Positions 17,420-26,017 of a DNA stretch of 48,461 nt are shown piece after piece (positions within the stretch are counted from its first letter, which is position 1; each line of letters starts with the position of its first letter). The position numbers and the translations under genes are program-made. The stretch lies in NCBI GenBank assembly GCA_903856295.1, contig CAIOBP010000209.1, positions 1 to 48,461 on the forward strand, given 5' to 3'. Under the pieces are notes generated by a model. It did not search any database. It was not told the DNA's origin and saw only the letters and a program-made list of their open reading frames with translations. This DNA comes from an uncultured Rhodospirillales bacterium (GTDB taxonomy: Bacteria > Pseudomonadota > Alphaproteobacteria > Azospirillales > Azospirillaceae).

Positions 17420-18512
17420 CCGTACTCCCCGTACGCTTGCCGAAATGGCGAGGATCGCCCCAGCTGTTCCAGCCGACCCGGCGGCCGCAGGCCAGCACGC
17501 TGCGCTCCAGCCCCTCGCGGGACTGGGCGGGGACCTGATCGATGCCGGGCTTGCCCTGATAGAGCTGGTAGTTCTTGCGCATTTCCTGGGGCGTGAGATT
17601 GGGCATGGCGACGTTGGCGCCGAAGGCGATGCCACGCTCCCGGCCATTCTTTGCCAGAGCTTCGAGGGCGGTGGTCGAGGCGATGTTGACATCGCGCAGC
17701 GCGAGCCGGGTCACCGCGATCATCTTGAGCGCCAGTTGCAGCAGCGGTTCGGACTCCATCATGCCGGCATCGAACATGGCGCTGCCCGAGGCGACGATGT
17801 ACGGCCCCATGCCGATCATATCGATATCGCGGCTGGCGAAGAAGCGGATGTCGGCGGCGAGATCGGCCAGGGTCTGGCCCGGCAAACCGATCATCACCCC
17901 GGTGCCGACCTGATAGCCGGCCTCCTTGAGATCGTCGAGCGCCCGCGTCCTGCTCTCGAAGCGCTGGCTGCCGGGATGAATGCGCGCGAACAGCTCGGAG
18001 TTGGCGGACTCGATGCGCAGCAGGTAGCGGTGGGCGCCCGCCGCCTTCCAGCGCCGGTAGGTCTGAAGGCTCTGCTCGCCAAGGGACAGGGTGATGCCCA
18101 GCCCCTGGGGCAGCGCCGGCGAAACCGAGCGCGCCTTGATCTCGGCGACGCACTCCTCGATGAAAGCGATGTATTTTGCGTCGCGCCGCTCGCCCGATTG
18201 CAGCACGCAGGAGCCGAAACCGGCCTGCCCCGACCATAAGGCGGCCTCGACCACCTCCTCTTTGCTCAGACAATAGCGCTCGACCTCGCGATTGCCCTTG
18301 CGAATACCGCAATAATGGCAATCGAGCGCACAGATGTTGGAAACCTCGACCAGCCCACGATAATGGACGGTATCGCCGACCTCGGCGGTGGTCAGGTCGT
18401 AGGCGGCCTGGCGCAGCGCCTCGATCTGCTCGGGATCGGTGAGCGACAGCAGGCGCAGCAGGTCGGTGCCGGAAAAGCTGGTCTGGGCCAGCAGCGACGC
18501 GAGATCATTCAT
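17385..18512 (-). CDS. hydE: [FeFe]-hydrogenase maturase HydE (radical SAM)
   Basis: 375 aa. HydE acts in building the dithiolate-bridged 2Fe subcluster, acting on the HydG product. The radical-SAM cluster motif is CALDCHYC (C61, C65, C68). Other HydE features are VEVSNICALDCHYCGIR, GSCVLQSGER, GITLSLGEQS, RYLLRIES, GTGVMIGLPGQT and GPYIVASGSAMF. The ATG at 18512 overlaps the hydF stop by 8 nt and is preceded by GGAGGG. The family's usual end is near GDPRHFGKR; here about 13 further residues, read antisense to the brnA 3' end, follow before the stop. It is the last gene of the hydrogenase operon. Confidence 0.93.
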   Translation of the reverse strand: MNDLASLLAQTSFSGTDLLRLLSLTDPEQIEALRQAAYDLTTAEVGDTVHYRGLVEVSNICALDCHYCGIRKGNREVERYCLSKEEVVEAALWSGQAGFGSCVLQSGERRDAKYIAFIEECVAEIKARSVSPALPQGLGITLSLGEQSLQTYRRWKAAGAHRYLLRIESANSELFARIHPGSQRFESRTRALDDLKEAGYQVGTGVMIGLPGQTLADLAADIRFFASRDIDMIGMGPYIVASGSAMFDAGMMESEPLLQLALKMIAVTRLALRDVNIASTTALEALAKNGRERGIAFGANVAMPNLTPQEMRKNYQLYQGKPGIDQVPAQSREGLERSVLACGRRVGWNSWGDPRHFGKRTGSTVTAPPPCAGSR

Positions 18513-19770
18513 GCTCCAGCCCTCCGGGCGGCCATGCTCCAGCCCTCCGGGCGGCCATGTACGCCTCGTACGCCGCCGGGAAAGGCTGCAAGGCGCGCTC
18601 GAAAATGCCGAGGCTGAAGGCGATGGTCAGGCCGTAATTGGTGATCGGCACGCCGGCCGCCTTGGCCTTGAGAATGCGGTTGAGCATCTCCTTGCGGTTG
18701 AAGGAGCAGGCGCCGCAATGGATGATCAGCTTGAACTCCGACAGATCGGCCGGATAATCCTTGCCCGCCATCACCGTGATATCGAGCTTACCGCCGACAT
18801 ACTGGGTCAGCCAGCGCGGAATCTTGACCCGGCCGATATCCTCGCCGATCGGATGGTGGGCGCAGGCCTCGGCGATCAGCACCTTGTCGCCGGCCTTGAG
18901 GCTGTCGATGGCCATGGCGCCCAGGGTCTGGCTGACCAGATCGCCCTTGAAGCGCGAAAACAGAATGGAAAAGCTGGTCAGCGGCACCTCGGGCGGGGTG
19001 TCGGCCGCGACCTTGAGGAAGGCCTGGGAGTCGGTGACCACCAGCTTGGGCGGACTTTTCAGCTGGTCGAGCGCCGAGCGCAGCTCCCGCTCCTTGACCA
19101 CCATGCAGTAGGCGTCATTGTCGAGCAGGTCGCGGATCGACTGGACCTGGGGCATGATCAGCCGGCCCTTGGGCGCCTCCTTGTCGATCGGCACCACCAG
19201 CACCGCCATGTTGCCCGGCCCGACCAGATCGCCGACGATATCCGGGCTGGCGATGAAATCGGCCGGGGCGTGATCGACCAGAGCATGGCGCAGATCGAGA
19301 ATCCCCTCCCCGCGCGCCGCCGCCATACGCAGGTATGGCAGCTTGGCATCGGCCAGCGCCGCCAGGATTTCCGCTGGCGGCTCGGCAAGGTCGCACTTGT
19401 TGAGCACCACGATCACCGGGGTCTTGCGCTCGGCCAGGGCCTCCGCGATGGCGCGCTCGTACGCGCCCCAAATGCCATCGGTGACGATGATGCCCAAATC
19501 CGTACGCTCGAAGGCCGTACGCGTCTTGGCTACCCGCAACGCGCCGACCGTGCCCTCGTCGTCGATGCCCGCCGTGTCGATGAACACCACCGGGCCGATG
19601 GGCAGCAATTCCATCGGCTTCTCCACCGGATCGGTGGTGGTGCCGGCGAATTCCGAAACGATGGAAACCTGCTGCCGGGTAATGGCGTTCAGGAGGCTCG
19701 ACTTGCCGACATTGCGCCGGCCGAAGATGCCGATGTGCAGGCGCAGGCTGCGGGGGGCGTTTTGCATCAT
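18505..19770 (-). CDS. hydF: [FeFe]-hydrogenase maturase HydF (GTPase scaffold)
   Basis: 421 aa. HydF is the GTPase and scaffold that carries the 2Fe subcluster and delivers it to HydA. The P-loop is GRRNVGKSS (17-25), with DTAG at 65-68 and NKCD further on. The C-terminal [4Fe-4S] site has the family pattern: C303-A-H305, then HCGAC with C352 and C355. The start at 19770 overlaps the aspA stop as ATGA. The last nine residues come from a second copy of a 23-bp duplication (18511-18556) read in another frame. Without it the protein would end MAARRAGA. Confidence 0.94.
   Translation of the reverse strand: MMQNAPRSLRLHIGIFGRRNVGKSSLLNAITRQQVSIVSEFAGTTTDPVEKPMELLPIGPVVFIDTAGIDDEGTVGALRVAKTRTAFERTDLGIIVTDGIWGAYERAIAEALAERKTPVIVVLNKCDLAEPPAEILAALADAKLPYLRMAAARGEGILDLRHALVDHAPADFIASPDIVGDLVGPGNMAVLVVPIDKEAPKGRLIMPQVQSIRDLLDNDAYCMVVKERELRSALDQLKSPPKLVVTDSQAFLKVAADTPPEVPLTSFSILFSRFKGDLVSQTLGAMAIDSLKAGDKVLIAEACAHHPIGEDIGRVKIPRWLTQYVGGKLDITVMAGKDYPADLSEFKLIIHCGACSFNRKEMLNRILKAKAAGVPITNYGLTIAFSLGIFERALQPFPAAYEAYMAARRAGAWPPGGLEHE
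18511..18556. repeat. 23-bp tandem duplication at the hydF/hydE junction
   Basis: Two exact copies (18511-18533 and 18534-18556). Each contains, on the minus strand, the Shine-Dalgarno GGAGGG followed by an ATG. Because 23 is not a multiple of three, it shifted the hydF frame. The stop that overlapped the hydE ATG was replaced by one a few bases further on. Confidence 0.95.
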
Positions 19771-21224
19771 GGTTTGACTTCCGGACTGCCAAGGCGGCAC
19801 ACCGCCTCGGGAGAGATAAGGGCCTCGAAGGCGCCGTCGTCAAGCAGGCCGCCCTCGATGACGAGAGAACGGATCGAACGGCCCGTACGTGCCGCCTCGG
19901 CGGCCACCCGCCCGGCCGCCTGATAGCCAAGGGCGGGCAGCAGCGCCGTGGCCACCGCCGTCGCGCCCTCGACCGTACGCTTGCAGCGTTCGGCATCGGG
20001 CTCAAGGCCGTCGACGCACAGCCGGGCGAGTATGTCACAAGCATTCGCGAGTAAGTCGACGCTGGTCAGCAGTGCGTCGGCGATCAACGGCAGGAAGGGG
20101 TTGAGTTCCAGCGAGCCCATGGACGCGGCCGAGGCAATCGCCTGATCGTGGGCGCAGACCATCAGCGCCGCCTGGGTCACCGCCTCGGGGATCACCGGAT
20201 TGACCTTGCCCGGCATGATGCTGGAGCCGGCCTGCCGCGCTGGCAGGCGGATTTCACCGAACCCGGCATCCGGCCCCGAAGACAACAGGCGCAAATCCCC
20301 GGATATTTTTATGAGATTGACCGCGCAGGCTTTCAGAATTCCCGACACTTCCACGAACACGTCGGCGTTCTGGGTCGCCTCGACCAGATTTTCCGCCCGC
20401 GCCAGCCCGACCCCGGAAATCTCGCGCAAGGTATCGACCACCCGGAAGATGTACTGGCGCGGCGCCGCCAGCCCGGTGCCGATGGCGGTGCCACCGAGAT
20501 TGACCACCCGCAACCGCTCGACGCATTTGTAAACCCGCCAGCGGTCACGGTTGACCGCCTCGGCGTACGCCCCCATTTCGCGGCCGAGGGTGGTGAGGAC
20601 GGCATCCTGGTACTGTGTACGCCCAACCTTGACCACCCCTTCCAGCCGCTTTTCCTGGGCCTGAAAACTCTCCTGGAGCCGGACCAACCGTTCCTCGAGC
20701 CGGCCGATGCCCTTGATCGCCGCCAGCTTCAGCGCCGTCGGATAGGTGTCGTTGGTCGACTGATAGCGGTTGACGTCGTCGAGGGGCGAAATCAACTCGT
20801 ACCGCCCCGGCGCCTCGCCGAGCAGCAGCAGCGCCCGGTTGGCGATCACCTCGTTGACATTCATATTGAGGCTGGTACCGGCACCGCCTTGCAGGGCGTC
20901 GACACCAATGTGCCGGTCGAGCAGTCCCTCGGACAGCTCGAGGCAGGCGCGCTCCATGGCCTCGGCGCGCTCCGGGGCATCCCGCCAGCCGCCAAGGCCG
21001 CGAATGGTCCGCAGCGCCGCCAGCTTGACTTGGCCGAAGGCGCGGATCAACCCGCCATGGACCGGCCGCCCCGAGAGCGGGAAATTCTCCAGCGCCCTCA
21101 GGGTATGAATGCCGTGGAGGCAATCAGCCGGCAGGGCACGCGCCCCGAGTTGGTCGCTCTCGGTGCGCGTGCCGATCCCCGTCAAGGCCCCGGCCTCAAC
21201 GCCGGCCTCAACGGTAGACGTCAC
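19767..21224 (-). CDS. aspA: Aspartate ammonia-lyase (aspartase) in the maturase operon
   Basis: 485 aa from the GTG at 21224. The reaction is L-aspartate to fumarate plus ammonia. Aspartase/fumarase-class features are GIHTLRALENFPLSG near the start, NMNVNEVIANRA, STNDTYPTALKLA, GRTQYQDAVLTTLG and the lyase signature GSSIMPGKVNP. The GTG overlaps the hydG 3' end by 17 nt and has AAGG upstream; a TTG at 21185 is another option. Its stop overlaps hydF. aspA genes recur in [FeFe]-hydrogenase maturation operons elsewhere. One suggested role is to supply ammonia for the bridging amine of the H-cluster, but this is not shown here. Confidence 0.88.
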   Translation of the reverse strand: MTSTVEAGVEAGALTGIGTRTESDQLGARALPADCLHGIHTLRALENFPLSGRPVHGGLIRAFGQVKLAALRTIRGLGGWRDAPERAEAMERACLELSEGLLDRHIGVDALQGGAGTSLNMNVNEVIANRALLLLGEAPGRYELISPLDDVNRYQSTNDTYPTALKLAAIKGIGRLEERLVRLQESFQAQEKRLEGVVKVGRTQYQDAVLTTLGREMGAYAEAVNRDRWRVYKCVERLRVVNLGGTAIGTGLAAPRQYIFRVVDTLREISGVGLARAENLVEATQNADVFVEVSGILKACAVNLIKISGDLRLLSSGPDAGFGEIRLPARQAGSSIMPGKVNPVIPEAVTQAALMVCAHDQAIASAASMGSLELNPFLPLIADALLTSVDLLANACDILARLCVDGLEPDAERCKRTVEGATAVATALLPALGYQAAGRVAAEAARTGRSIRSLVIEGGLLDDGAFEALISPEAVCRLGSPEVKP

Positions 21225-22602
21225 GCTTGCCTTCTTTGACCTTGCCGACCATGATTCTGGAATGCTTGGCCGGAGTCTCGGCCATATCATTGATGAAGGT
21301 CTCGATGGCCTTCTCGCCGATCGCCCGTGACTCGTCGGTGCCGTAATCCATCAGATATTCCTGGAAGGTCGAGGCGGCGTTGGGGTCGCAATGGGCCTTG
21401 ATGTCGCCGGGCTTGGCCATATCCATGAAATCGGCGCCGGTCCGGCCCAGGCGATAGCAACCGGTGCAGAAGGACGGCACGTAGCCGAGGCTGGCCACGT
21501 CGCAGATCACCTCGTCGAGATTGCGGTGATCGCCGAGGGAGAACTGGCTGGCGTCCTCGCGGGCGCTCTCGGCATAGCCGCCGGGATTGGTGCGGCTGCC
21601 CGCGGAAATCTGCGACACGCCCAAGGCAAAGGTCTCGCGGCGCAGATTGGCGGTCTCGCGGGTCGACATGATGATGCCGGTGTAGGGCACGGCGATGCGC
21701 AGGATGGCCACGATCTTGCGGAAATCCATGTCGCCCACCGGATGGGGCGGGTGCTCGGCGATCGAAGCGCCGGTCGCCGGCTCCAGACGCGGCACCGAGA
21801 TGGTGTGAGGGCCGACGCCGAACGCCGCCTCCAGGTGGCGAATGTGCTGCATCAGCGCCAGCATCTCGAAGCGCCAGTCGGCCAGACCGAACAGCACCCC
21901 AATGCCGCAATCATCGATGCCGGCAGTCATGGCGCGGTCGATCGCCCGCAAACGCCAATGATAATCAGCCTTCTTACCAGCAATATGGACATTGCCATAG
22001 GTCTCGTGATGGTACGTTTCCTGGAACAGCTGATAGGTTCCGATCTTCGCCGCCTTGAGCTGGGCGAACTCTTCGGTTTTCAGCGGCGCGATGTTGACAT
22101 TGACCCGACGAATTTCGCCATTGCCATGCTTGACCGAATAGACCGTGTCGATGGCGTCGAGAATATACTGGAAGCCCTTGACCGGATAGGATTCGCCAGC
22201 CACCAGCAACACCCGCTTATGCCCCTGGTCGATCAGAATCCGGGTCTCGCGGGCGATTTCCTCCGAGGTCAGCGCCCGGCGCTCGACTTCCTTGTTGCGA
22301 GCGCGGAAGGCGCAATACAGGCACTCGTTGGCACACAAATTGGACACATAGAGCGGCGCGAAGATCACCAGCCGGCGACCATAAATGGTGTCCTTGATGT
22401 GGCGGGCGACTTCGAACAACTCCGAGATCAGGGTCGGATCGCTGAGCGCCATCAGCGGCGCGATCTCTTCGGCATCCAGCCCCTTCATCTCGCGGCCCTT
22501 GGCCAGAATCTCGCGGATACGGCCGCTATCGCACGCGGAAGCCGCAGCCAGAGTGTTCCAGATCACGGATTCATCGATGTCGAAACTATTGGAATCGGTC
22601 AC
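21208..22602 (-). CDS. hydG: [FeFe]-hydrogenase maturase HydG (tyrosine lyase, radical SAM)
   Basis: 464 aa. HydG cleaves tyrosine to p-cresol and supplies CO and cyanide on an Fe-cysteine synthon. The radical-SAM cluster motif is CANECLYC (C90, C94, C97). The auxiliary cluster ligands are in the C-terminal SFCTGCYRLGRTG and the later HCDPNAAST, giving the expected three Cys. GEIRRVNVNIAPLKTEEF, LFQETYHHETY and GIGVLFGLADWRFE are typical HydG. The start is GTG at 22602, preceded by GAGG with 7 nt spacing, 9 nt after the upstream kinase gene stops. Confidence 0.95.
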   Translation of the reverse strand: MTDSNSFDIDESVIWNTLAAASACDSGRIREILAKGREMKGLDAEEIAPLMALSDPTLISELFEVARHIKDTIYGRRLVIFAPLYVSNLCANECLYCAFRARNKEVERRALTSEEIARETRILIDQGHKRVLLVAGESYPVKGFQYILDAIDTVYSVKHGNGEIRRVNVNIAPLKTEEFAQLKAAKIGTYQLFQETYHHETYGNVHIAGKKADYHWRLRAIDRAMTAGIDDCGIGVLFGLADWRFEMLALMQHIRHLEAAFGVGPHTISVPRLEPATGASIAEHPPHPVGDMDFRKIVAILRIAVPYTGIIMSTRETANLRRETFALGVSQISAGSRTNPGGYAESAREDASQFSLGDHRNLDEVICDVASLGYVPSFCTGCYRLGRTGADFMDMAKPGDIKAHCDPNAASTFQEYLMDYGTDESRAIGEKAIETFINDMAETPAKHSRIMVGKVKEGKRDVYR

Positions 22603-22611
22603 GATTGCGCC

Positions 22612-23922
22612 TCAAACTGACTGGAGTGACGGGGTGCCGACGGTCGCCGCGACCGACAGTCCCACGGGAATGCTGAAGGAAAACAGGGCCCAGGAGCCCA
22701 GTTCGGAGTCCGCCCAAATCCGGCCCTCATGGAGTTGGACGATTTTCCAGCAGGTATACAACCCAAGACCGGTGCCCTTGCGCCGGATCAACTCGGGGGT
22801 GTTCTGGCGAACGAAACGCTGGAACAGGTTGGACCGCTTCTCGGGCGGAAAACCGGGGCCTTCGTTCCAGACCGAAACCTCGCCCTGCCCGCCCTCGACC
22901 GTGAGGGCGATGCGAATCCGGCCAAGCTCGCGGCCATACTTCAGGGCGTTGCCGAGCAGATTGACCAGCACCACCCGCAGCAACTCGGAGTTTCCCGAAG
23001 CGGACACCGGTTCCTCGGGCACCACGACCTCAAGCTTCATGCGTCGTCCCTCGATCTGACCGTGCAGCAGGTCGATGGCGGGCCGGATCACCTCGTCGGC
23101 CAGGCTGGGGATGTCCAGCATGGTCGGCGCGGCCTCGGCATTTTCGACCTTCGCCAGATCAAGATAGGTCTCGATGAAGCCGATCAAGTACTGACCGTTA
23201 TAAGCGATGCGCTCAATTTTCTGCCGCTGTTGGGGCGTGATCTCGCCGACATAGCCGTCGCACAGCAGGCGGGCGTTGGTAACCATTGATGCGACTGGGT
23301 TTTTTAGCTCGTGCGCGACGAAGCCCAGCACTTCCTGGTAGGCCCGGTTGACGGTCTCGAGCTGCTCGATGCGATAGGCTTTTTCGGCCGCCTGGGAGAG
23401 CCGCTCGGCGATCGCCTGCTGCAAACCGACGTGATGCCCCTCATAGGCGTTGGCCTCGGCGGCATTGAAGAACAGCGCGCCGATCGGGCGGTCGTCGACC
23501 ACCAGCGGACAGGTCATCGAAGACTTCAGACCCTCGCGCAAAATCATCGCGGTGGAAGCGCTGTGAGGATGCCCGGCGTGATAGGCCTCAAGATCGTTGA
23601 TCACCCGGGGCCGGCCTTGACGGATCACCGCTTCCAGTGAGCTGCCTTTGAGGTCCTGGGCGAACCCCTTGTTCAGATAAACCTGGGGACACCGGCTGAC
23701 CGCATGATAGCTGACCAGCCGCCGCCCCTTCTCTTCGATAAAGGCGAGACCGATGCGGTCGCAAGGCAAGCAGGGAGAAAGCGACTGGAGCAAAAAATCT
23801 ATCAGTTCAACAATCGAATTGTGCGATGCCGCGCGCCGGTTGATCTCATCAATAACCTGACACTCAATCTGACTAAACTCCGCCCCCGACTCAGCAGGTA
23901 TGATGTAATTCAGGACAACCAT
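22612..23922 (-). CDS. GAF-domain sensor histidine kinase within the hydrogenase operon
   Basis: 436 aa, no membrane helix. A GAF domain spans about 28-180, starting INRRAASHNSIVELIDFLLQ and ending IGALFFNAAEANAY. It contains a CxxC pair (C51 and C54 in SPCLPC) that could make it redox- or metal-sensitive (inference). The HisKA motif is FVAHELKNPV with the phospho-His at 204. The ATPase domain has NLLGNALKYG, NEGPGFP and GTGLGLYTCW. It lies between hydA and hydG on the same strand with 9 nt to hydG, so it is made with the hydrogenase. The receiver protein at 27839-28210 is the obvious partner. A poor ribosome-binding site and the stem-loops upstream may keep its level low. Confidence 0.88.
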   Translation of the reverse strand: MVVLNYIIPAESGAEFSQIECQVIDEINRRAASHNSIVELIDFLLQSLSPCLPCDRIGLAFIEEKGRRLVSYHAVSRCPQVYLNKGFAQDLKGSSLEAVIRQGRPRVINDLEAYHAGHPHSASTAMILREGLKSSMTCPLVVDDRPIGALFFNAAEANAYEGHHVGLQQAIAERLSQAAEKAYRIEQLETVNRAYQEVLGFVAHELKNPVASMVTNARLLCDGYVGEITPQQRQKIERIAYNGQYLIGFIETYLDLAKVENAEAAPTMLDIPSLADEVIRPAIDLLHGQIEGRRMKLEVVVPEEPVSASGNSELLRVVLVNLLGNALKYGRELGRIRIALTVEGGQGEVSVWNEGPGFPPEKRSNLFQRFVRQNTPELIRRKGTGLGLYTCWKIVQLHEGRIWADSELGSWALFSFSIPVGLSVAATVGTPSLQSV

Positions 23923-23960
23923 TTTTCACGAATGCTGTTTTCCGGGAAGAAGCGCCCCCG

Positions 23961-24027
23961 ATCCCGCAAGACCGGGATGCGCTCGATCCTTCAGTTATGA
24001 AATCCCCCCTCGCCGAAACGAGGGGGG
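23961..24027 (-). terminator. Stem-loops between hydA and the kinase gene (attenuator or partial terminator)
   Basis: A 9-bp stem CCCCCCTCG / CGAGGGGGG (24004-24012 with 24019-24027) lies just past the hydA stop. On the minus strand it is followed by ATTTCAT, a weak U tract. A second stem (23961-23966 with 23973-23978) follows. They may stop part of the transcripts or protect the hydBA message, lowering expression of the downstream genes. Confidence 0.55.
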
Positions 24028-24048
24028 AAGGCGCAGATCAGGACCCGC

Positions 24049-25977
24049 TCAGGCGATAAACTTGCCGCGCGGGGTATAGGTGGTATGCAGCAACTTGTGA
24101 GACTTGTGGCTGCACGGTCCCTCAGGCAGGAAGTCTTTGTAAACCTCCCAGACCTGCGGGTTTTCATGGGACTTGCGGACGGCGTAGCCCGCATCTTCGT
24201 CGTAGATCGCCTTGGCCCGCTTGGCGCGGATTTCCGGGCTGGTCGGGATCGGCTGGCCGCCGCCACCGAGACAGCCGCCGGGGCAAGCCATGATCTCGAT
24301 GAAGTGGCAGGTGCTGAACGGTCCGCCGGCCTTGATGTCTTCCATGATCTTGCGAGCATTCGCAGTGCCATGGCCGACACCGACGCGCAGGGTGGCGCCC
24401 TTCAGCCAGTTCCAGTCGGTCAGCAGATGCTTGAGAATGTCGGGCACCGGGCCGACTTCGGTGATCGGCAATTCGACGATGCGCACACCCTCGAAGCCGC
24501 GAACCGGGATGATGTCGGCATGGTCGTAGAAATTCTCGACCTTCTTGCCGGTGACCAGTTCGATCACCGTGCGCAGCGCCGCTTCCATCACGCCGCCGGT
24601 GGCGCCGAAGATGACGCCGGAGCCGGTGGCGGTGCCGAACGGGTCGTCGAAGTCGGTCTTGGAGAGCTTGGGCAGATCGATGCCGGCCTCCTGGACCATC
24701 TTGGCGAGTTCGCGGGCGGTCAGACCGAAATCGACGTCCTTGAAACCACTGTCGCACATTTCGGGGCGGTTGCACTCGAACTTCTTGGCGGCACACGGCA
24801 TCAGCGCGACCGACACGATGTCCTTGGGATCAATACCCTTGCGCGCGGCGTAATGGGTCTTGATCAGGGCGCCGAACATCTGCTGCGGGCTCTTGGCCGT
24901 CGACAGATGACCCAGCATATCGGGATAGAAATGCTCGATATACTTGATCCAGCCCGGTGAGCAACTGGTGATCTGGGGCAGCATCACCGACTTGTCACCA
25001 CCGACCAGCGCCTTGTAAAGACGCAGGATCAGTTCGGTGCCTTCCTCGATGATCGTGAGGTCGGCGGTGAAGTTGGCGTCGAACACAGCGTCGAAGCCGA
25101 TGCGCTTGATCGCGGTGTTCATCTGGAAGGTGACCGGCGTGCCGGGCTCCAGGCCGAAAGCCTCACCGATCGAAGCGCGCGGCGCCGGCGCGGTCTGGAT
25201 CACCACATGCTTGGTCGGATCGTCGAGCATCGCCCAAACGTCGTCGGTCTGGTCGAGTTCGCTCAGCGCGCCGGTCGGGCAGCGGTTGATGCACTGGCCG
25301 CAATTAATGCACACCACCGAAGCCAGCGGCTTGTCGGCGAAGGTCGTGACCTGGGACTCCGCACCCCGGCCCTCGACGGCGAGACAGCCGACTTCCTGAA
25401 CGTCGGTGCAGGTCCGCACGCAGCGGCGGCACAGCACGCACTTGTTCATATCGCGAACGATCGAGCTGCTGGTGCGGTCGATCTCATACCTCGGCTTATC
25501 GGGATGACCGAAGCGGAAGTAATCGACACCATATTCCTTGGCCAGCGACTGCAATTCGCAATTGTTATTACGCTTGCAGGTGTAGCACTCGCCATAGTGA
25601 TTGGCGAGATGCAGATCGATGATATGCCGGCGCGCCTTGCGCACCGCCGGAGTCGTGGTGTGAATCTTGATCGGCTGGCTGATCGGATAGGCGCAGGACG
25701 CCTGAAGGTTGCGCTGCCCCTCGACCTCGACCACGCAAATCCGGCAGACGCCGGCGGTGCAGAGATCGGGGTGCGAACACAGGGTCGGGATACGCAACCC
25801 GATCTTCTTGGCGGCATCGAGAATGGTGGTCCCGAGTGGAACCTTCACATCGTTGCCGTCGATGTTAACGGTGACGGAAGCGCCGATGGCGTCGGCGGTG
25901 GTGTCGATGTCGATACGGTGTCCCCTCTCGCTGACCGGGGCACGACTGGTATCGGAGCTGAAAGGCTTGGTGCACAT
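24049..25977 (-). CDS. hydA: [FeFe]-hydrogenase catalytic subunit HydA (group A3-like)
   Basis: 642 aa. It reduces protons or oxidises H2 at the H-cluster. From the N-terminus: a [2Fe-2S] domain (C67, C78, C81, C95), a His/Cys [4Fe-4S] motif (NHYGECYTCKRNNNC, about 127-140), and two [4Fe-4S] ferredoxin motifs (CVLCRRCVRTC at 180-190, CINCGQCINRC at 223-233). The H-cluster loops are L1 TSCSPGW (C339), L2 MPCAAKKFE (C394) and L3 MACPGGC (C565, C569). L1 with CSP, and the NuoF-like partner, point to the NAD-linked multimeric A3 group. The start at 25977 was chosen because GAGG lies 9 nt before it; 25998 is an alternative. It follows hydB by 40 nt. Confidence 0.95.
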   Translation of the reverse strand: MCTKPFSSDTSRAPVSERGHRIDIDTTADAIGASVTVNIDGNDVKVPLGTTILDAAKKIGLRIPTLCSHPDLCTAGVCRICVVEVEGQRNLQASCAYPISQPIKIHTTTPAVRKARRHIIDLHLANHYGECYTCKRNNNCELQSLAKEYGVDYFRFGHPDKPRYEIDRTSSSIVRDMNKCVLCRRCVRTCTDVQEVGCLAVEGRGAESQVTTFADKPLASVVCINCGQCINRCPTGALSELDQTDDVWAMLDDPTKHVVIQTAPAPRASIGEAFGLEPGTPVTFQMNTAIKRIGFDAVFDANFTADLTIIEEGTELILRLYKALVGGDKSVMLPQITSCSPGWIKYIEHFYPDMLGHLSTAKSPQQMFGALIKTHYAARKGIDPKDIVSVALMPCAAKKFECNRPEMCDSGFKDVDFGLTARELAKMVQEAGIDLPKLSKTDFDDPFGTATGSGVIFGATGGVMEAALRTVIELVTGKKVENFYDHADIIPVRGFEGVRIVELPITEVGPVPDILKHLLTDWNWLKGATLRVGVGHGTANARKIMEDIKAGGPFSTCHFIEIMACPGGCLGGGGQPIPTSPEIRAKRAKAIYDEDAGYAVRKSHENPQVWEVYKDFLPEGPCSHKSHKLLHTTYTPRGKFIA

Positions 25978-26017
25978 TCGAATAATACCTCGAAGCATTG
26001 GAGCGATCTCGCTAAGG

